Source: Streptomyces africanus (GTDB lineage Bacteria; Actinomycetota; Actinomycetes; Streptomycetales; Streptomycetaceae). Taken from it: DNA of 34,645 nt. This document shows, in pieces, positions 8,005-15,880 of the stretch. The position numbers and the translations under genes were made by a program. The stretch is taken from contig NZ_MUKA01000071.1 of assembly GCF_002150735.1 (NCBI RefSeq), positions 464-35,108 on the forward strand, read 5' to 3'. The notes beneath the pieces were generated by a model. That model ran no database searches. It was given only the letters and a program-made list of their open reading frames with translations, and was not told where the DNA came from. Each line of letters opens with the position of its first letter. Position 1 is the first letter of the stretch.

Positions 8005-8150
8005 TTAACGGGCCGTCAGGTAGGCCCGGTCGATCGTCTGGACCAGAGTGTTGCCGGCGCGGTCGGTCAGCTTTGCCCGCAGGGACACGGAGCCCGCCTC
8101 GGCCGGGTGCTTCAGCGTGAGACGGCTGCCACCGACGGACTTGGCGGGCT
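8005..8150 (-). pseudogene. Subtilase (S8 peptidase) C-terminal tail
   Basis: About 46 codons on the minus strand ending in TAA at 8005. They read SRLTLKHPAEAGSVSLRAKL followed by TDRAGNTLVQTIDRAY, the typical beta-sandwich tail that closes many secreted Streptomyces S8 serine peptidases. No catalytic domain is present. Immediately upstream, near 8150, the sequence changes into a carotenoid-oxygenase head in another frame with a stop between, so this is a 3' remnant. Confidence 0.55.
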
Positions 8151-8154
8151 ACGC

Positions 8155-8325
8155 CGAGCATCCAGTGGTAGGCGCGCGGGTCCTTGAGGCCCAGGACGTT
8201 GGGTCCGTTGCGCAGATAACGCCGTTCAGCTCTCGCGGGATGCGCCCGGTGACCGGCAGGTCGAAGGCCGTCAGTTCCTCGGTGACGGGCACGGCCGTCG
8301 AACGGCGACTCGGCCGGTCCCTCAC
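8155..8325 (-). pseudogene. Carotenoid/stilbene oxygenase (RPE65-like) N-terminal head
   Basis: Minus-strand fragment reading PVTEELTAFDLPVTGRIPRE-LNG, then after a one-base shift RYLRNGPNVLGLKDPRAYHW-MLG. This is the opening of carotenoid cleavage / lignostilbene dioxygenases, where LNG-RYLRNGPN precedes HWxxGDGMVHG. It stops exactly where GDGM is expected and runs into the subtilase tail. None of the four iron-binding histidines is present. It is a dead 5' remnant; the family call rests on this short but specific block. Confidence 0.5.
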
Positions 8326-8544
8326 GCCCCGCTTCTTCGCCCGGTTGCGTCACAAAAGGGACAATCTGTGCAACCCGCTCGTAGCCGTGGCCCCGGTCGG
8401 CATCGACCGGCAGACCTACCCCCTGCTCACCGGCCTGGCACGCGGACTGGCCCCCGGCCACGCCGAGGCACTGGTGCGCGGCATCAGGCTTCTCATCGGC
8501 CTGACTCCACCGACGCCGTGCGTCGACCCACCGAGGGACGCGGG
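8326..8544. other. Unassigned debris
   Basis: No convincing gene. A plus-strand frame reads AVAPVGIDRQTYPLLTGLA followed by ARGLAPGHAEALVRGIRLL, with protein-like composition but no start, ribosome site or family I recognise. It lies between the carotenoid-oxygenase head and the IS630 tail. Confidence 0.25.
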
Positions 8545-8672
8545 CTAGTGTCCTGGTCCGGAGATCCTGTCGCAGTAGCGGCAGATACCGTCGATGATTT
8601 GGTCGGCGGTCTCGGCTGATGTGAACGGCCTGGCGTCTTCGTTCCAGGTCTTGAGCCAATCTTCGTGCGTGG
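8545..8672 (-). pseudogene. IS630-type transposase C-terminal tail
   Basis: About 40 codons ending in TAG at 8545: EDWLKTWNEDARPFTSAE, then TADQIIDGICRYCDRISG. The block W-x-TWN-x-D-x-RPF followed by TADxI is the conserved end of IS630-family transposases. The rest of the element is absent; the upstream boundary lies at the VOC gene stop (8675). Confidence 0.7.
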
Positions 8673-8674
8673 CG

Positions 8675-9073
8675 TCAGCGTGCGAACTTCTCGATGGCCG
8701 CCGGGGTGACGGGGGTGAAAAAGTTGACGAGGTTGCCGTCGGGGTCGCGGAACAGCAGCGACCGGTTGCCCCAGGGCATCGTGGTGGGCCCGTTGACGAA
8801 GTCGGTGACGAAGCCGGTCAGGTTCCGGTGAACCCGGTCCACGTCGTCGACGAGGAACTCCGTGATCACACTGTGGTTGTCCGCCGGCCGGGCAGAGCCC
8901 GGGGCGAACAGCGGGACGGTGCGGGTGCCGGCGATCGCGAGGGTCGCGCCTCCGATCTCGAGTTCGGCGAAGTCCTCGGTCGCCCACGCCGCCCGCGCCC
9001 CTGTGGCGCGCTCGTAGAACTCGACGAGGCGCGCTACGTCGCTGGTGATGATGCGGATCGAGACGAAGTCCAC
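8675..9073 (-). CDS. VOC-family (glyoxalase-fold) protein
   Basis: A 132-aa single-copy vicinal-oxygen-chelate protein. The start is GTG at 9073 with AAGGAG 6 nt upstream; a far longer open frame upstream overlaps the regulator gene and is not coding. It opens with DFVSIRIITSDVARLVEFYE, has LFRDPDGNLVNFFTP near the end, and shows the paired beta-alpha-beta-beta-beta repeats of the fold. The usual metal ligands are only partly clear, so it may bind or modify a toxin rather than be a dioxygenase. It is divergent from a WYL regulator, a common pairing in Streptomyces where the regulator controls the VOC gene. Confidence 0.87.
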   Translation of the reverse strand: MDFVSIRIITSDVARLVEFYERATGARAAWATEDFAELEIGGATLAIAGTRTVPLFAPGSARPADNHSVITEFLVDDVDRVHRNLTGFVTDFVNGPTTMPWGNRSLLFRDPDGNLVNFFTPVTPAAIEKFAR

Positions 9074-9166
9074 GGGGATCTCCTTGGCTGTGCTGATGGC
9101 GTGCACTGCGGAGGCTAGGACAAATAGCGGACAGAATCGGTCCTGTATTCGCGTTAGGTTGTGCTC

Positions 9167-10177
9167 ATGCCTCGACCGACCGCCCGCGTGCTGACGCTCC
9201 TGGAGTTGCTGCAGTCGGGCGGCACCCGGACGGTGGCCGAACTCGCCAGCCGGCTCGGTGTCGAAGGGCGCACCGTGCGGCGGTATGTGAACCAGCTGAT
9301 CGACTTGGACGTACCCGTGGAATCGGTGCGCGGCCGCTACGGCGGGTACCGGCTCGCCCCCGGGTACCGCCTGCCTCCGCTCATGCTCAGCGACGACGAG
9401 GCGCTGGCCGTGCTGCTCGGCCTGGTCACCGGCCGCCGAGCAGGACTGACGACGACGCAGCACACGGCAAACGAGACGGCCTCGGCGAAGATCCGGCGGG
9501 TGCTGCCCCAGCACATCGCCCGCCGGCTCGACACACTCCTGGAATCCCTCGCCTTCACGGAGCAGCCCGGAGAGTTCGACGCCCCGGACGCCGGGGTCCT
9601 GCTCACCATCGCCGATGCGGTGCGCCACCGCCGACCGGTCTCGATCCGCTACACCGACCGCGACGGACGGCGCAGCGAACGCACGCTGCACGCGTACGGG
9701 ATCGTCGCGCATGCGGGCCGGTGGTACGTCACGGGCGAGGACCCCCGGATCGGTGAGGATCGAACCTTCCGGCTCGATCGCATCGCGGACGCGCGGACCC
9801 TGCCCGGCTCATTCGAAGCACCCGTGGGGCCCGGTCCGGCACAGCGCGTGTTGTCAGGCTTCGCCACGGCTGAGTACCGGTATGAGGTGGCCTTGCGGAT
9901 CCACGGGACGGTCGAGCAGATCCGCGCCCACCTTCCCGCCGGCGTCGCGAACCTGGAGGAGTACGAACCCGCGGCAGGCCAGGGCCGGACGGCCGAGCGC
10001 TGGCTGCGCGTCGAGCTGCGGGCGGAGCGGCTCGACTGGTTGCCTCCGGTACTCGCCTCACTCGACCGGCCGTTCGTCATCGAGCGCCCCGGCGAACTGC
10101 GCGACCTCGTCACCGCGCTCGCCGATCGCCTCACGTCCTACGCCGCCAAGCCTGACAGCGGGGAACCAATGTCATGA
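9167..10177 (+). CDS. YafY/DeoR-type regulator with WYL domain
   Basis: A 336-aa regulator. Residues 1-60 are the winged helix: RVLTLLELLQSGGTRTVAEL, then RLGVEGRTVRRYVNQL. A linker with GGYRLAPGYRLPPL follows. The WYL domain (about 145-225) has VSIRYTDRDG and GRWYVTGED, and the C-terminal WCX extension follows. WYL proteins sense nucleic-acid or small-molecule signals and in Actinobacteria often repress one neighbouring gene. The divergent VOC gene begins 94 bp away; the gap contains GGACAAATAGCGGACAGAAT and a distal GTCCT that may be part of an operator. The ATG at 9167 is preferred over GTG 9161. The ribosome site is weak. Confidence 0.88.
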   Translation: MPRPTARVLTLLELLQSGGTRTVAELASRLGVEGRTVRRYVNQLIDLDVPVESVRGRYGGYRLAPGYRLPPLMLSDDEALAVLLGLVTGRRAGLTTTQHTANETASAKIRRVLPQHIARRLDTLLESLAFTEQPGEFDAPDAGVLLTIADAVRHRRPVSIRYTDRDGRRSERTLHAYGIVAHAGRWYVTGEDPRIGEDRTFRLDRIADARTLPGSFEAPVGPGPAQRVLSGFATAEYRYEVALRIHGTVEQIRAHLPAGVANLEEYEPAAGQGRTAERWLRVELRAERLDWLPPVLASLDRPFVIERPGELRDLVTALADRLTSYAAKPDSGEPMS

Positions 10178-10187
10178 GTTGGCACAG

Positions 10188-10877
10188 CTAGGAGTGAAAG
10201 GTCGTGGTCGCGTCGAGGGCGGCCCGGCCGGTGGTGATGTGGTTGACCGGCGCGGTCTCGTCGGCGTAGCCGAAGGAGATCCCCATGAGCAGCTTCCCGC
10301 CGTCGATGCCAAGTTCGCCGCGAACGGTGTCGGCGTAGAAGCTCAACAGTCCCTGCGGGCAGCTGTCCAGGCCGTAAGCGGTCATCGACAGCAGCAGTGT
10401 CTGGGCGTAGATGCCGACGTCCGCGGCCGTTCGTGCCCCGGCGTCCCCGGCCGTGAAGAGGAACGCGACGTGCGGGGCACCGTAGAAGCTCAGGCTCTCG
10501 GCGTCGTAGGCCGCGCGGGCCGCATGGTCGTCCTGGCCGATGCCGAGCGCGCCGTAGAGCTCGGCGCCGAACGCGGCGCGGCGGCGCTGCTGAGTCGGCG
10601 AGTACATGTTCTCGTGGTAGGGGAAGTCGACTGTGGTGCGCCGCTCGGCGTGTGCCGTCCGGAGCGCGTCGGCCAGACGGTCTCGCACCGCCCCGCTCAC
10701 CACCTCGACCTGCCACGGCTGCGTGTTGGAGTTGGACGGCGCGGCACCGGCGAGTGCGAAGACCGCGCGCAGGGTCTCCGCGGGCACGGGGTCGGGACGG
10801 AAGGCGCGGGTCGCGCGGCGGCCGCGGATCAGCTTCTCGGCGTAGCTGCTCATCTCGGTCGGGTGGGACGGGCTCAC
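10188..10877 (-). CDS. Nitroreductase-family flavoprotein
   Basis: A 229-aa FMN-dependent oxidoreductase. The start is GTG at 10877 with GAGGAG upstream. The N-terminal flavin-binding block RRATRAFRPDPVP is followed by LAGAAPSNSNTQPWQVEVVS, the nitroreductase signature. Mid-protein DVGIYAQTLLLSMTAYGLDS and C-terminal GISFGYADETAPVNH with a final Arg (TTGRAALD) complete the family pattern. Members reduce nitroaromatics, quinones or enones with NAD(P)H. The gene is divergent from a TetR regulator. Two copies of a dyad operator lie in the 104-bp gap, so it is very probably the regulator's target. Confidence 0.9.
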   Translation of the reverse strand: MSPSHPTEMSSYAEKLIRGRRATRAFRPDPVPAETLRAVFALAGAAPSNSNTQPWQVEVVSGAVRDRLADALRTAHAERRTTVDFPYHENMYSPTQQRRRAAFGAELYGALGIGQDDHAARAAYDAESLSFYGAPHVAFLFTAGDAGARTAADVGIYAQTLLLSMTAYGLDSCPQGLLSFYADTVRGELGIDGGKLLMGISFGYADETAPVNHITTGRAALDATTTFHS

Positions 10878-10904
10878 AGTGACACTCCTCTGACCCGGTC
10901 TTGA

Positions 10905-10925
10905 AGTATACGGACGCGTTTACTT
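10905..10925. promoter_or_regulatory. TetR operator copy 1
   Basis: AGTATACG-N5-CGTTTACT plus one flanking base: an imperfect palindrome, repeated in inverted orientation 50 bp away. It is nearer to the nitroreductase start and probably represses it. Confidence 0.65.
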
Positions 10926-10954
10926 GAGCTCGACCGTAACAGCGGTTCCTCCTG

Positions 10955-10975
10955 AAGTAAACGCTCGCGTATACT
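10955..10975. promoter_or_regulatory. TetR operator copy 2
   Basis: AGTAAACG-N4/5-CGTATACT, the inverted copy of the site at 10905-10925, ending 6 bases before the TetR ATG. It probably mediates autorepression. Confidence 0.65.
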
Positions 10976-10981
10976 CAACTC

Positions 10982-11587
10982 ATGGACGCGACAAGCACGA
11001 AGACCGAACGCCGGGGGCGCGGCGGGCGTGAACGGATCCTGGTCGCGGCCGCCGCGCTGTTCGCGAAGCAGGGCATCAACGCAACCGGTATGGAGCAGGT
11101 CGCGGAGGCCGCGCCGGTGTCCAAACGCACGCTCTACGCGCACTTCCCGGCCAAGAGCGATCTGGTGATCGCCCACTTGCGGGACCTGGCTGCGTCGGGA
11201 CGGACCCTGGAGAGCGTGCTCACCCGCGAGGATCTCGATCCCCGGGAACGGATTCTCCGGCTGTTCGATCTCCCGTCGCCGGACGAGTCCCCGGTGCGCG
11301 GCTGCCCTTTCATCGATGCCGCGGTCGAGTTCCCCGACCCCAGGAGCGCGATCCACACGTTCGCGCGGGAGCAGAAGCTGCTGATGACGCAGCTCGTCAC
11401 GGAGTTGACGGCGGAGCTGGGCGCCGCCGAGCCCGCCACGCTCGCCGAGCAGCTGGTCACTCTCGCCGACGGTGCGGCCAGCCGCGCGATGGTGCTGGAC
11501 CAACCGGACTACGGCCGACACGCGCGCGCGGCCGCGGAGATCCTGCTCGACAGGGCCATGACGCCGACACCCCAGCTGCCCGCCTGA
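10982..11587 (+). CDS. TetR-family regulator of the nitroreductase
   Basis: A 201-aa TetR-family protein. The helix-turn-helix is at residues 15-62: RERILVAAAALFAKQGINAT, then VAEAAPVSKRTLYAHFPAKS. The ligand domain has GCPFIDAAVEF at about residue 100-110, typical of the TetR_C sub-group often seen next to oxidoreductases, with one cysteine. The frame starts with ATG 6 bases after operator copy 2, so there is no room for a ribosome site outside the operator; the CCTCCTGAAG upstream is not in a useful sense. The transcript may therefore be leaderless. It is transcribed divergently from the nitroreductase and is its likely repressor. Confidence 0.9.
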   Translation: MDATSTKTERRGRGGRERILVAAAALFAKQGINATGMEQVAEAAPVSKRTLYAHFPAKSDLVIAHLRDLAASGRTLESVLTREDLDPRERILRLFDLPSPDESPVRGCPFIDAAVEFPDPRSAIHTFAREQKLLMTQLVTELTAELGAAEPATLAEQLVTLADGAASRAMVLDQPDYGRHARAAAEILLDRAMTPTPQLPA

Positions 11588-11849
11588 GCCGGATGGCGTC
11601 CGCTACGGGTGCCAACGACGGTCCCGAGGTCCTCGGAGCGCCCAGGGGAACGCGAGGACTCCTCCACAGTCCGTCGCGGATCCGGTGACCTTCTGAGACC
11701 GTTCTGCCGACGTGCATGCTCCGCCACGGCGCACAGGTTCTATGAACGGCGTTGACGTTCCATCGCGGTGGCGCCGCGGTACAAGCGTGCCCGGCACTGA
11801 TGTTCCTAGGGTGGGCGACGAGGCCGGTCCCGGCAGAAGGCCGCCTCAT
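11588..11849. other. Spacer, no gene seen
   Basis: No reading frame with a start, ribosome site and protein-like composition on either strand. It precedes the decayed SDR. Confidence 0.4.
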
Positions 11850-12215
11850 CGGGGCGGACATGCTCGACCGCGGCGTCGGCGGGATCATCAACGTCGCATC
11901 CACCGCCGCGTTCCAGCCCATGCCCTACCAAGCGAAGCTACGCCGCGACGAAGGCATTCGTCCTGTCCTTCACCGAGGCCTTCGCGCAGGAGCTCCGGGG
12001 CACCCGAGTGCAGGTCATGGGCGCTCATCCAGGCGCCACCGACACCTGCTTCTTCGACAACAACACCTCCCGGCAGGGCAAGCAACCGCGTCACCACCTG
12101 GGCGGCGCGACTCCTTCCCCGCACGACCGTCACGCGCGCCACCACGGGAGTCAACCGCAAAGCCGGTTTCCACCATGTCCAGAACGTCAGCACCTCAACG
12201 TCCCGGGAGGAGTGA
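11850..12215 (+). pseudogene. SDR-family oxidoreductase, central and C-terminal debris
   Basis: Starts in mid-protein with DMLDRGVGGIINVASTAAFQ-PMPYQ. After a one-base shift near 11938 it continues YAATKAFVLSFTEAFAQELR then TRVQVMGAHPGATDTCFFDN. These are the Ser (STA), Tyr and Lys (YAATK) catalytic blocks and the PGATDT loop of a DltE-like SDR. A further shift near 12080 leads to a decayed tail (RTTVTRATTGVNRKAG). The N-terminal cofactor domain is absent. It cannot be functional. Confidence 0.7.
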
Positions 12216-12346
12216 AGCAGTGCCGGTCACGCAACCGACGCTGGGACACCCGGCCCCGACGACAGCCCCTGACGGCACGCCACTCGGTCGGGTGACGACA
12301 CCGCAGCGGCGGAACCCCCACCGGGCGGCCAGACGTAGTGCCGTAC

Positions 12347-12592
12347 ATGCACCCGGTCCACGAGACGCACTTAAGCGGCCGGGCCTGGTCGTCGTCGACG
12401 TCGCGGTCGCCGACGACGCCACCGCGCTCGCCTTTCAGCAGCTGCTCACCGACCGGTGGGCGACGGCGACAGCCCCGGGACGCGGGCAAGCCCGGCGTAC
12501 GGCTGCGTTGCTACCTGGACCTGGATCCGCCGGTCGGTTCGGATGCGCCGGCCGGAGAGATGCCGCAGGTCTCCGCAGAGGTACGGCAATGA
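12347..12592 (+). pseudogene. DUF6207 small protein with two frame breaks
   Basis: ATG at 12347 reads MHPVHETHLS. One base is missing near 12375, after which the family core continues in the next frame as PGLVVVDVAVADDATALAFQ-QLLTDRWATAT. Near 12475 the first frame resumes with AGKPGVRLRCYLDLDPP and runs to a stop at 12592. The combined protein matches the Streptomyces DUF6207 pattern (ETHL, GLVVVxVAxADD, LLxxRWATxT, GxPGVRLRCYxDL). The normal linker of a few residues before GKPGV is short, so the second break is a small deletion. The function of the family is unknown. Confidence 0.65.
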
Positions 12593-12657
12593 CGACCGTC
12601 AGGCGTTGCTGGGGTAGCGGGGCCGCCGCCCCGCCCGTCCGTGTGTGACGCCGTCAA

Positions 12658-13605
12658 TCAGAGACCGGCACGGTAGGGCTGCAGGAAGGGCAGCAGGGCG
12701 TTGAGGAAGTCCTCGGGGGCTTCTTCCGGTACGAAGTGGCCGCAGTCGGGGATGACGATGCTGCTCACGTCGTCGGCCAGGGAGCGGACTTCGTTCTCCA
12801 TGTTCTCTCCGCCCAGGGCATCGCCGGCGACGGCCAGCACGGGGATCGTGAGCTTGTTCTTCTTGCGCAGGGCGCTCTGCGCCATGGTCTCGTCGATGGC
12901 GCGGTAGTACTCGAAGCTGGCCCGCAGGGCTCCGGGCAGGCGCATCGCCTGGACGTACACGTCCACCGCGGCAGCGGGGATCGCGGTGGGAGTGGCTGCC
13001 TTGGTGGCGAATTGGTGCCCGAAGTACAGGTGTTCGCGGCCCTGGACGAGCTGTTCGTTGATGTCGCCGGCGCGGTTGAAGTTGAAGTGCCACAGAAAAT
13101 CGCTCGTGCGCCGGTCGCTCAGCAGCGGGGGCGAGGGCGAGATGCCGGGGATGATCGCGTCCACGAGTGCCATCCGCTGGATGGGGCCCGGTGCGTCCGC
13201 CGCCATGGCGTAGGCGGTCCACATGCCGATGTCGTGGCCGACGACAGCGAACCGGTCGTGGCCGAGCAGGTTCATCAGTCGGTGGAAGTCCTGGGCACAG
13301 GTCGCGGAGTCGTACCCGGTGTGCGGTTTGTCGGAAAGGCCGGTGCCCCGCGGGTCGGCGACGACGACCGTGTAGTGCTCGGCCAGCGGCAGCATGACGC
13401 GGCGCCACTGGTACCAGAACTGCGGCCAGCCGCCGATCAGCAGCAGCGCCGGCCCCTGTCCTCCGGTGACGGTGTGCAGGCGTACCGAGCCCACGTCGAT
13501 GTACTGGCTGGAGAAGACCTTGTCGAATTCGGCGGGCAGGCCGGGCGTGCCGGTGACGGTGCCGAAACCGGTCGGCCGTGCCGGGGAAAGCTCTGCGGTG
13601 GTCAT
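12658..13605 (-). CDS. Alpha/beta hydrolase, epoxide-hydrolase-like
   Basis: A 315-aa hydrolase. Nucleophile elbow GHDIGMW with Asp125, as in epoxide hydrolases and haloalkane dehalogenases rather than esterases (which use Ser). The oxyanion segment is LIGGWPQFWYQWRRVM, with GGWP in place of the usual HGWP. ADPRGTGLSDKP follows beta-4. The catalytic His is in IPDCGHFVPEEAP near the C-terminus. The usual cap domain (FLWHFNFN, EHLYFGHQF, lid tyrosine in SFEYYRAID) is present. It probably opens epoxides or hydrolyses esters of small toxic compounds. It is followed by 150 bp without a gene and then by a TetR gene on the same strand; it may be part of that regulator's reach. Confidence 0.88.
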   Translation of the reverse strand: MTTAELSPARPTGFGTVTGTPGLPAEFDKVFSSQYIDVGSVRLHTVTGGQGPALLLIGGWPQFWYQWRRVMLPLAEHYTVVVADPRGTGLSDKPHTGYDSATCAQDFHRLMNLLGHDRFAVVGHDIGMWTAYAMAADAPGPIQRMALVDAIIPGISPSPPLLSDRRTSDFLWHFNFNRAGDINEQLVQGREHLYFGHQFATKAATPTAIPAAAVDVYVQAMRLPGALRASFEYYRAIDETMAQSALRKKNKLTIPVLAVAGDALGGENMENEVRSLADDVSSIVIPDCGHFVPEEAPEDFLNALLPFLQPYRAGL

Positions 13606-13769
13606 GGTGAGCAGGTGTTTCCTTTCAAGAGCCCGCTTGGCATAGGTGCCGTGATGCGGGAGTCGGGGGAAGGGGTACGGCGAGGATCGGCCAGGGCCGA
13701 GCGGTGGAGGTGTAGGGGAACGCCACCGCCCGCCATGTTTGCTGCCCCGGTGCCGACCGCCGTCCGTGG

Positions 13770-14402
13770 TCAGGCAGGTCGGAGACCGGACGCGTTCCCT
13801 CTCGGCGCGTCCCAGTACGCGAGCAGCGCGTCCGCGGCGGCGTGCAGCCGCTGTGCGGGGATGCCGTCGCAGACCTGGGTGGAGATGCCGAGCAGGAAAC
13901 CGTGGATCATGGCGGTGACGGCGTCCACGTCGGTGTCCTCGGCGAGTTCACCCGAGGTGACGCCGCGGCTGACGGTGGCGGCGATGCGCGCGCGGTCGGT
14001 CGCGCGGCGTGCCGCGACGACTTCCCGTACGCCGGCGTGTTCGGCTCCGTGCGCCTCCACCGTGCCTGACAGAGCCACGAGGCAACCGCGGGGGTGGGAG
14101 GGGTCGGTCTGCATGTCGATCGATCCGTGCAGCAGACGCGCGATCGCCTCCCTCGGGCTCAGCGCCTCGTCCGCGATGACGTCGGTCACGCTGCCCGGTC
14201 CGGCGACGTAGTGCTCGACGGCGCGGGTGAACAGTCCTTCCTTCGAGCCGAAGGCGCCATACAGGCTCGCGGACGACAGCCCGGTGGCCTCGCGCAGTTG
14301 GGCCAGCGAGGTCGCCTCGTAGCCCTGTCGCCAGAACAGCAGCATCGCCGCTTCGAGGACGAGTTCCTCGTCAAAGGTGCGAGGACGGCCGGCAGGTGGC
14401 AC
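13770..14402 (-). CDS. TetR-family regulator of the MFS exporter
   Basis: A 210-aa TetR-family repressor. I place the start at GTG 14402, because AGGAGG ends 5 bases before it; a TTG five codons upstream would sit inside the ribosome site. The helix-turn-helix (about residues 8-55) reads LVLEAAMLLFWRQGYEATSL, then ATGLSSASLYGAFGSKEGLF, the AcrR/YxaF sub-type. The ligand domain contains GCLVALSGTVEAHG and a C-terminal helix with FLLGISTQVCDG. It is divergent from an MFS transporter, with a 28-bp-arm inverted repeat between them, and therefore very probably represses that transporter and itself. Confidence 0.9.
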   Translation of the reverse strand: MPPAGRPRTFDEELVLEAAMLLFWRQGYEATSLAQLREATGLSSASLYGAFGSKEGLFTRAVEHYVAGPGSVTDVIADEALSPREAIARLLHGSIDMQTDPSHPRGCLVALSGTVEAHGAEHAGVREVVAARRATDRARIAATVSRGVTSGELAEDTDVDAVTAMIHGFLLGISTQVCDGIPAQRLHAAADALLAYWDAPRGNASGLRPA

Positions 14403-14415
14403 CGCAACCTCCTTC

Positions 14416-14488
14416 AATTACGGATTGACTGATCCGATTTGACACCTTCAGCCTGCGAGAGTCAAATCGGATCGTTCAATCCGTAATT
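14416..14488. promoter_or_regulatory. Long inverted repeat between TetR and MFS genes
   Basis: Two 28-nt arms (14416-14443 and 14461-14488), differing at two positions, separated by 17 nt. Each arm contains ATTACGGATTGA and GATCCGATTTGAC and is itself weakly dyadic (GGATTGA...GATCC). It looks like two operators in opposite orientation, one per promoter. The outer ends lie close to both ribosome sites. Confidence 0.75.
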
Positions 14489-14505
14489 AGTGAAGGAGAT
14501 GACTC

Positions 14506-15699
14506 GTGGCTACGGCACCTCCCGCCCCGCCCCCCACCCGAGCCCGCACGGACTTCCCCCTGCCGGCGCTGACCGTGATGGCCTGCACCGGATTCCTCGT
14601 GATCATGACGGAGACGCTGCCGGCCGGCCTGCTGCCCCAGCTGGCCGCCGGACTGCAGGTGTCTGAGGGCGGCGCGGGCCAACTGGTGAGCGCCTACGCG
14701 CTCGGCACGGTCCTCGCGGCGATCCCCGCGGCGGCGCTGACCCGCGGAAGCCGGCGGCGACCGCTCCTGCTGGCGGGCCTGTGCGGGTTCCTGGTGGCCA
14801 ATGCCGTCACCGCCCTGGCACCGTCCCTCGCGGTCGCACTGACGGCCCGGTTCGTGGCAGGTGCCTTCTCCGGCCTGCTCTGGGGCATGCTCGCCGGATA
14901 CGCGCGCCGTATCGCGGCACCCGAGCACGCCGGGCGGGCCCTGGCCGTCGCCATGGCCGGAACCCCCGTGGCCCTCTCCGTCGGAACGCCCCTGGGCTCC
15001 TGGCTCGGCAGCGCAGTCGGCTGGCGGTGGTCGTTCGCCGCGATGTCAGTGCTGGCCGCACTCGTGATGGCAGCCGCCCGCGTCCTCGTCCCCGACGCCG
15101 CGGGGCAGCGCGCGCAGACGCGCGTGCCGCTCACCAAGGTGCTGCGACTTCCCGGCGTGGCGACCATCCTCGTGGTCGTCCTCACGTGGATGCTCGCACA
15201 CAACCTGCTCTACACCTACATCGCGCCCTACCTGCGCGAAGCACACCTCGCGCTCCGGCCGGACCTGGCGCTCGTCGTCTTCGGTCTCGCCGCTCTCGTC
15301 GGGATCTGGATCACCGGTCTGTTCATCGACCGTGCGCTGCGCAGGCTCACGCTGGCGAGCGTGGCCCTCTTCGTCGTCGTCGGGGCAGTACTCCTGGCAG
15401 CCCAGGACTCCCTCGCCGGCGCGCTCCTGGCCATCGTCCTGTGGGGCATCGCCTTCGGAGGCGCGGCGACACACCTGCAGACGGCGATGAGCGAGGCCAC
15501 CGGTGAGAACGCCGATGTGGCGAACGCGATGCTCACCACCTCCTTCAACCTCGCCATCTTCGCGGGGGGCGCTCTCGGTGCCGTTGTCATCGAGGGCGTC
15601 GGTGCCCGGATGCTGCCCACAGCGCTGATCGTTCTCGCGCTCCTCGCCCTCGTCATCGTCGGCTGTGGCCGACGCGCGGCCTTCCCCGCGAACAGGTGA
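14506..15699 (+). CDS. MFS drug/sugar efflux transporter
   Basis: A 397-aa integral membrane protein with 12 predicted helices, DHA1-type (AraJ/Cmx-like). The start is GTG at 14506 with AAGGAG 7 nt upstream. Helix 1 holds MACTGFLVIMTETLPAGLLP, with the acidic residue that this sub-group has in TM1. The loop 2-3 motif is TRGSRRRPLLL (motif A), and GTPLGSWLGSAVGWRW is motif C, the antiporter signature. This supports proton-driven export. The substrate is unknown; relatives confer resistance to chloramphenicol-like compounds or export sugars. It is controlled by the divergent TetR gene. A 14-bp-arm hairpin follows 150 bp after the stop. Confidence 0.9.
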   Translation: MATAPPAPPPTRARTDFPLPALTVMACTGFLVIMTETLPAGLLPQLAAGLQVSEGGAGQLVSAYALGTVLAAIPAAALTRGSRRRPLLLAGLCGFLVANAVTALAPSLAVALTARFVAGAFSGLLWGMLAGYARRIAAPEHAGRALAVAMAGTPVALSVGTPLGSWLGSAVGWRWSFAAMSVLAALVMAAARVLVPDAAGQRAQTRVPLTKVLRLPGVATILVVVLTWMLAHNLLYTYIAPYLREAHLALRPDLALVVFGLAALVGIWITGLFIDRALRRLTLASVALFVVVGAVLLAAQDSLAGALLAIVLWGIAFGGAATHLQTAMSEATGENADVANAMLTTSFNLAIFAGGALGAVVIEGVGARMLPTALIVLALLALVIVGCGRRAAFPANR

Positions 15700-15847
15700 C
15701 GGGAGGGGCTGGGCAGGCCGGCTGCCCGCACGAGACAACCGGCCTCCACCAGCGCGTCGGTCGCCCCGTCGGTCAACGTCCCCTTCGTCGGCGCGTGTCA
15801 CCCGAGGACGCCGGGCGCCGTTGCGCCGGAACGCTCCCGTGCTAGCC

Positions 15848-15880
15848 GTGACCGGCGGACCCGCGTGGTCCGCCGGTCAC
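15848..15880. terminator. Strong bidirectional hairpin
   Basis: Perfect 14-bp arms (GTGACCGGCGGACC and complement) with a 5-nt loop, located between the ends of two convergent genes (MFS, 15699; FUSC, 16022). It probably terminates both. The rest of the 322-bp gap (15700-16021) has no gene. Confidence 0.75.

Noticed and set aside
8675..9160. WYL operator in the VOC/WYL gap
   Set aside because: AGGAC and GTCCT lie 18 bp apart, but the arms are only 5 bp and could be chance.
9074..9712. N-terminal extension of the VOC protein to 345 residues
   Set aside because: The extension is antisense to the WYL regulator gene; a good ribosome site supports the short start at 9073.
12736..14211. 491-codon plus-strand frame opposite hydrolase and TetR genes
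   Set aside because: It crosses two real genes with full domain matches on the other strand and has no family resemblance.
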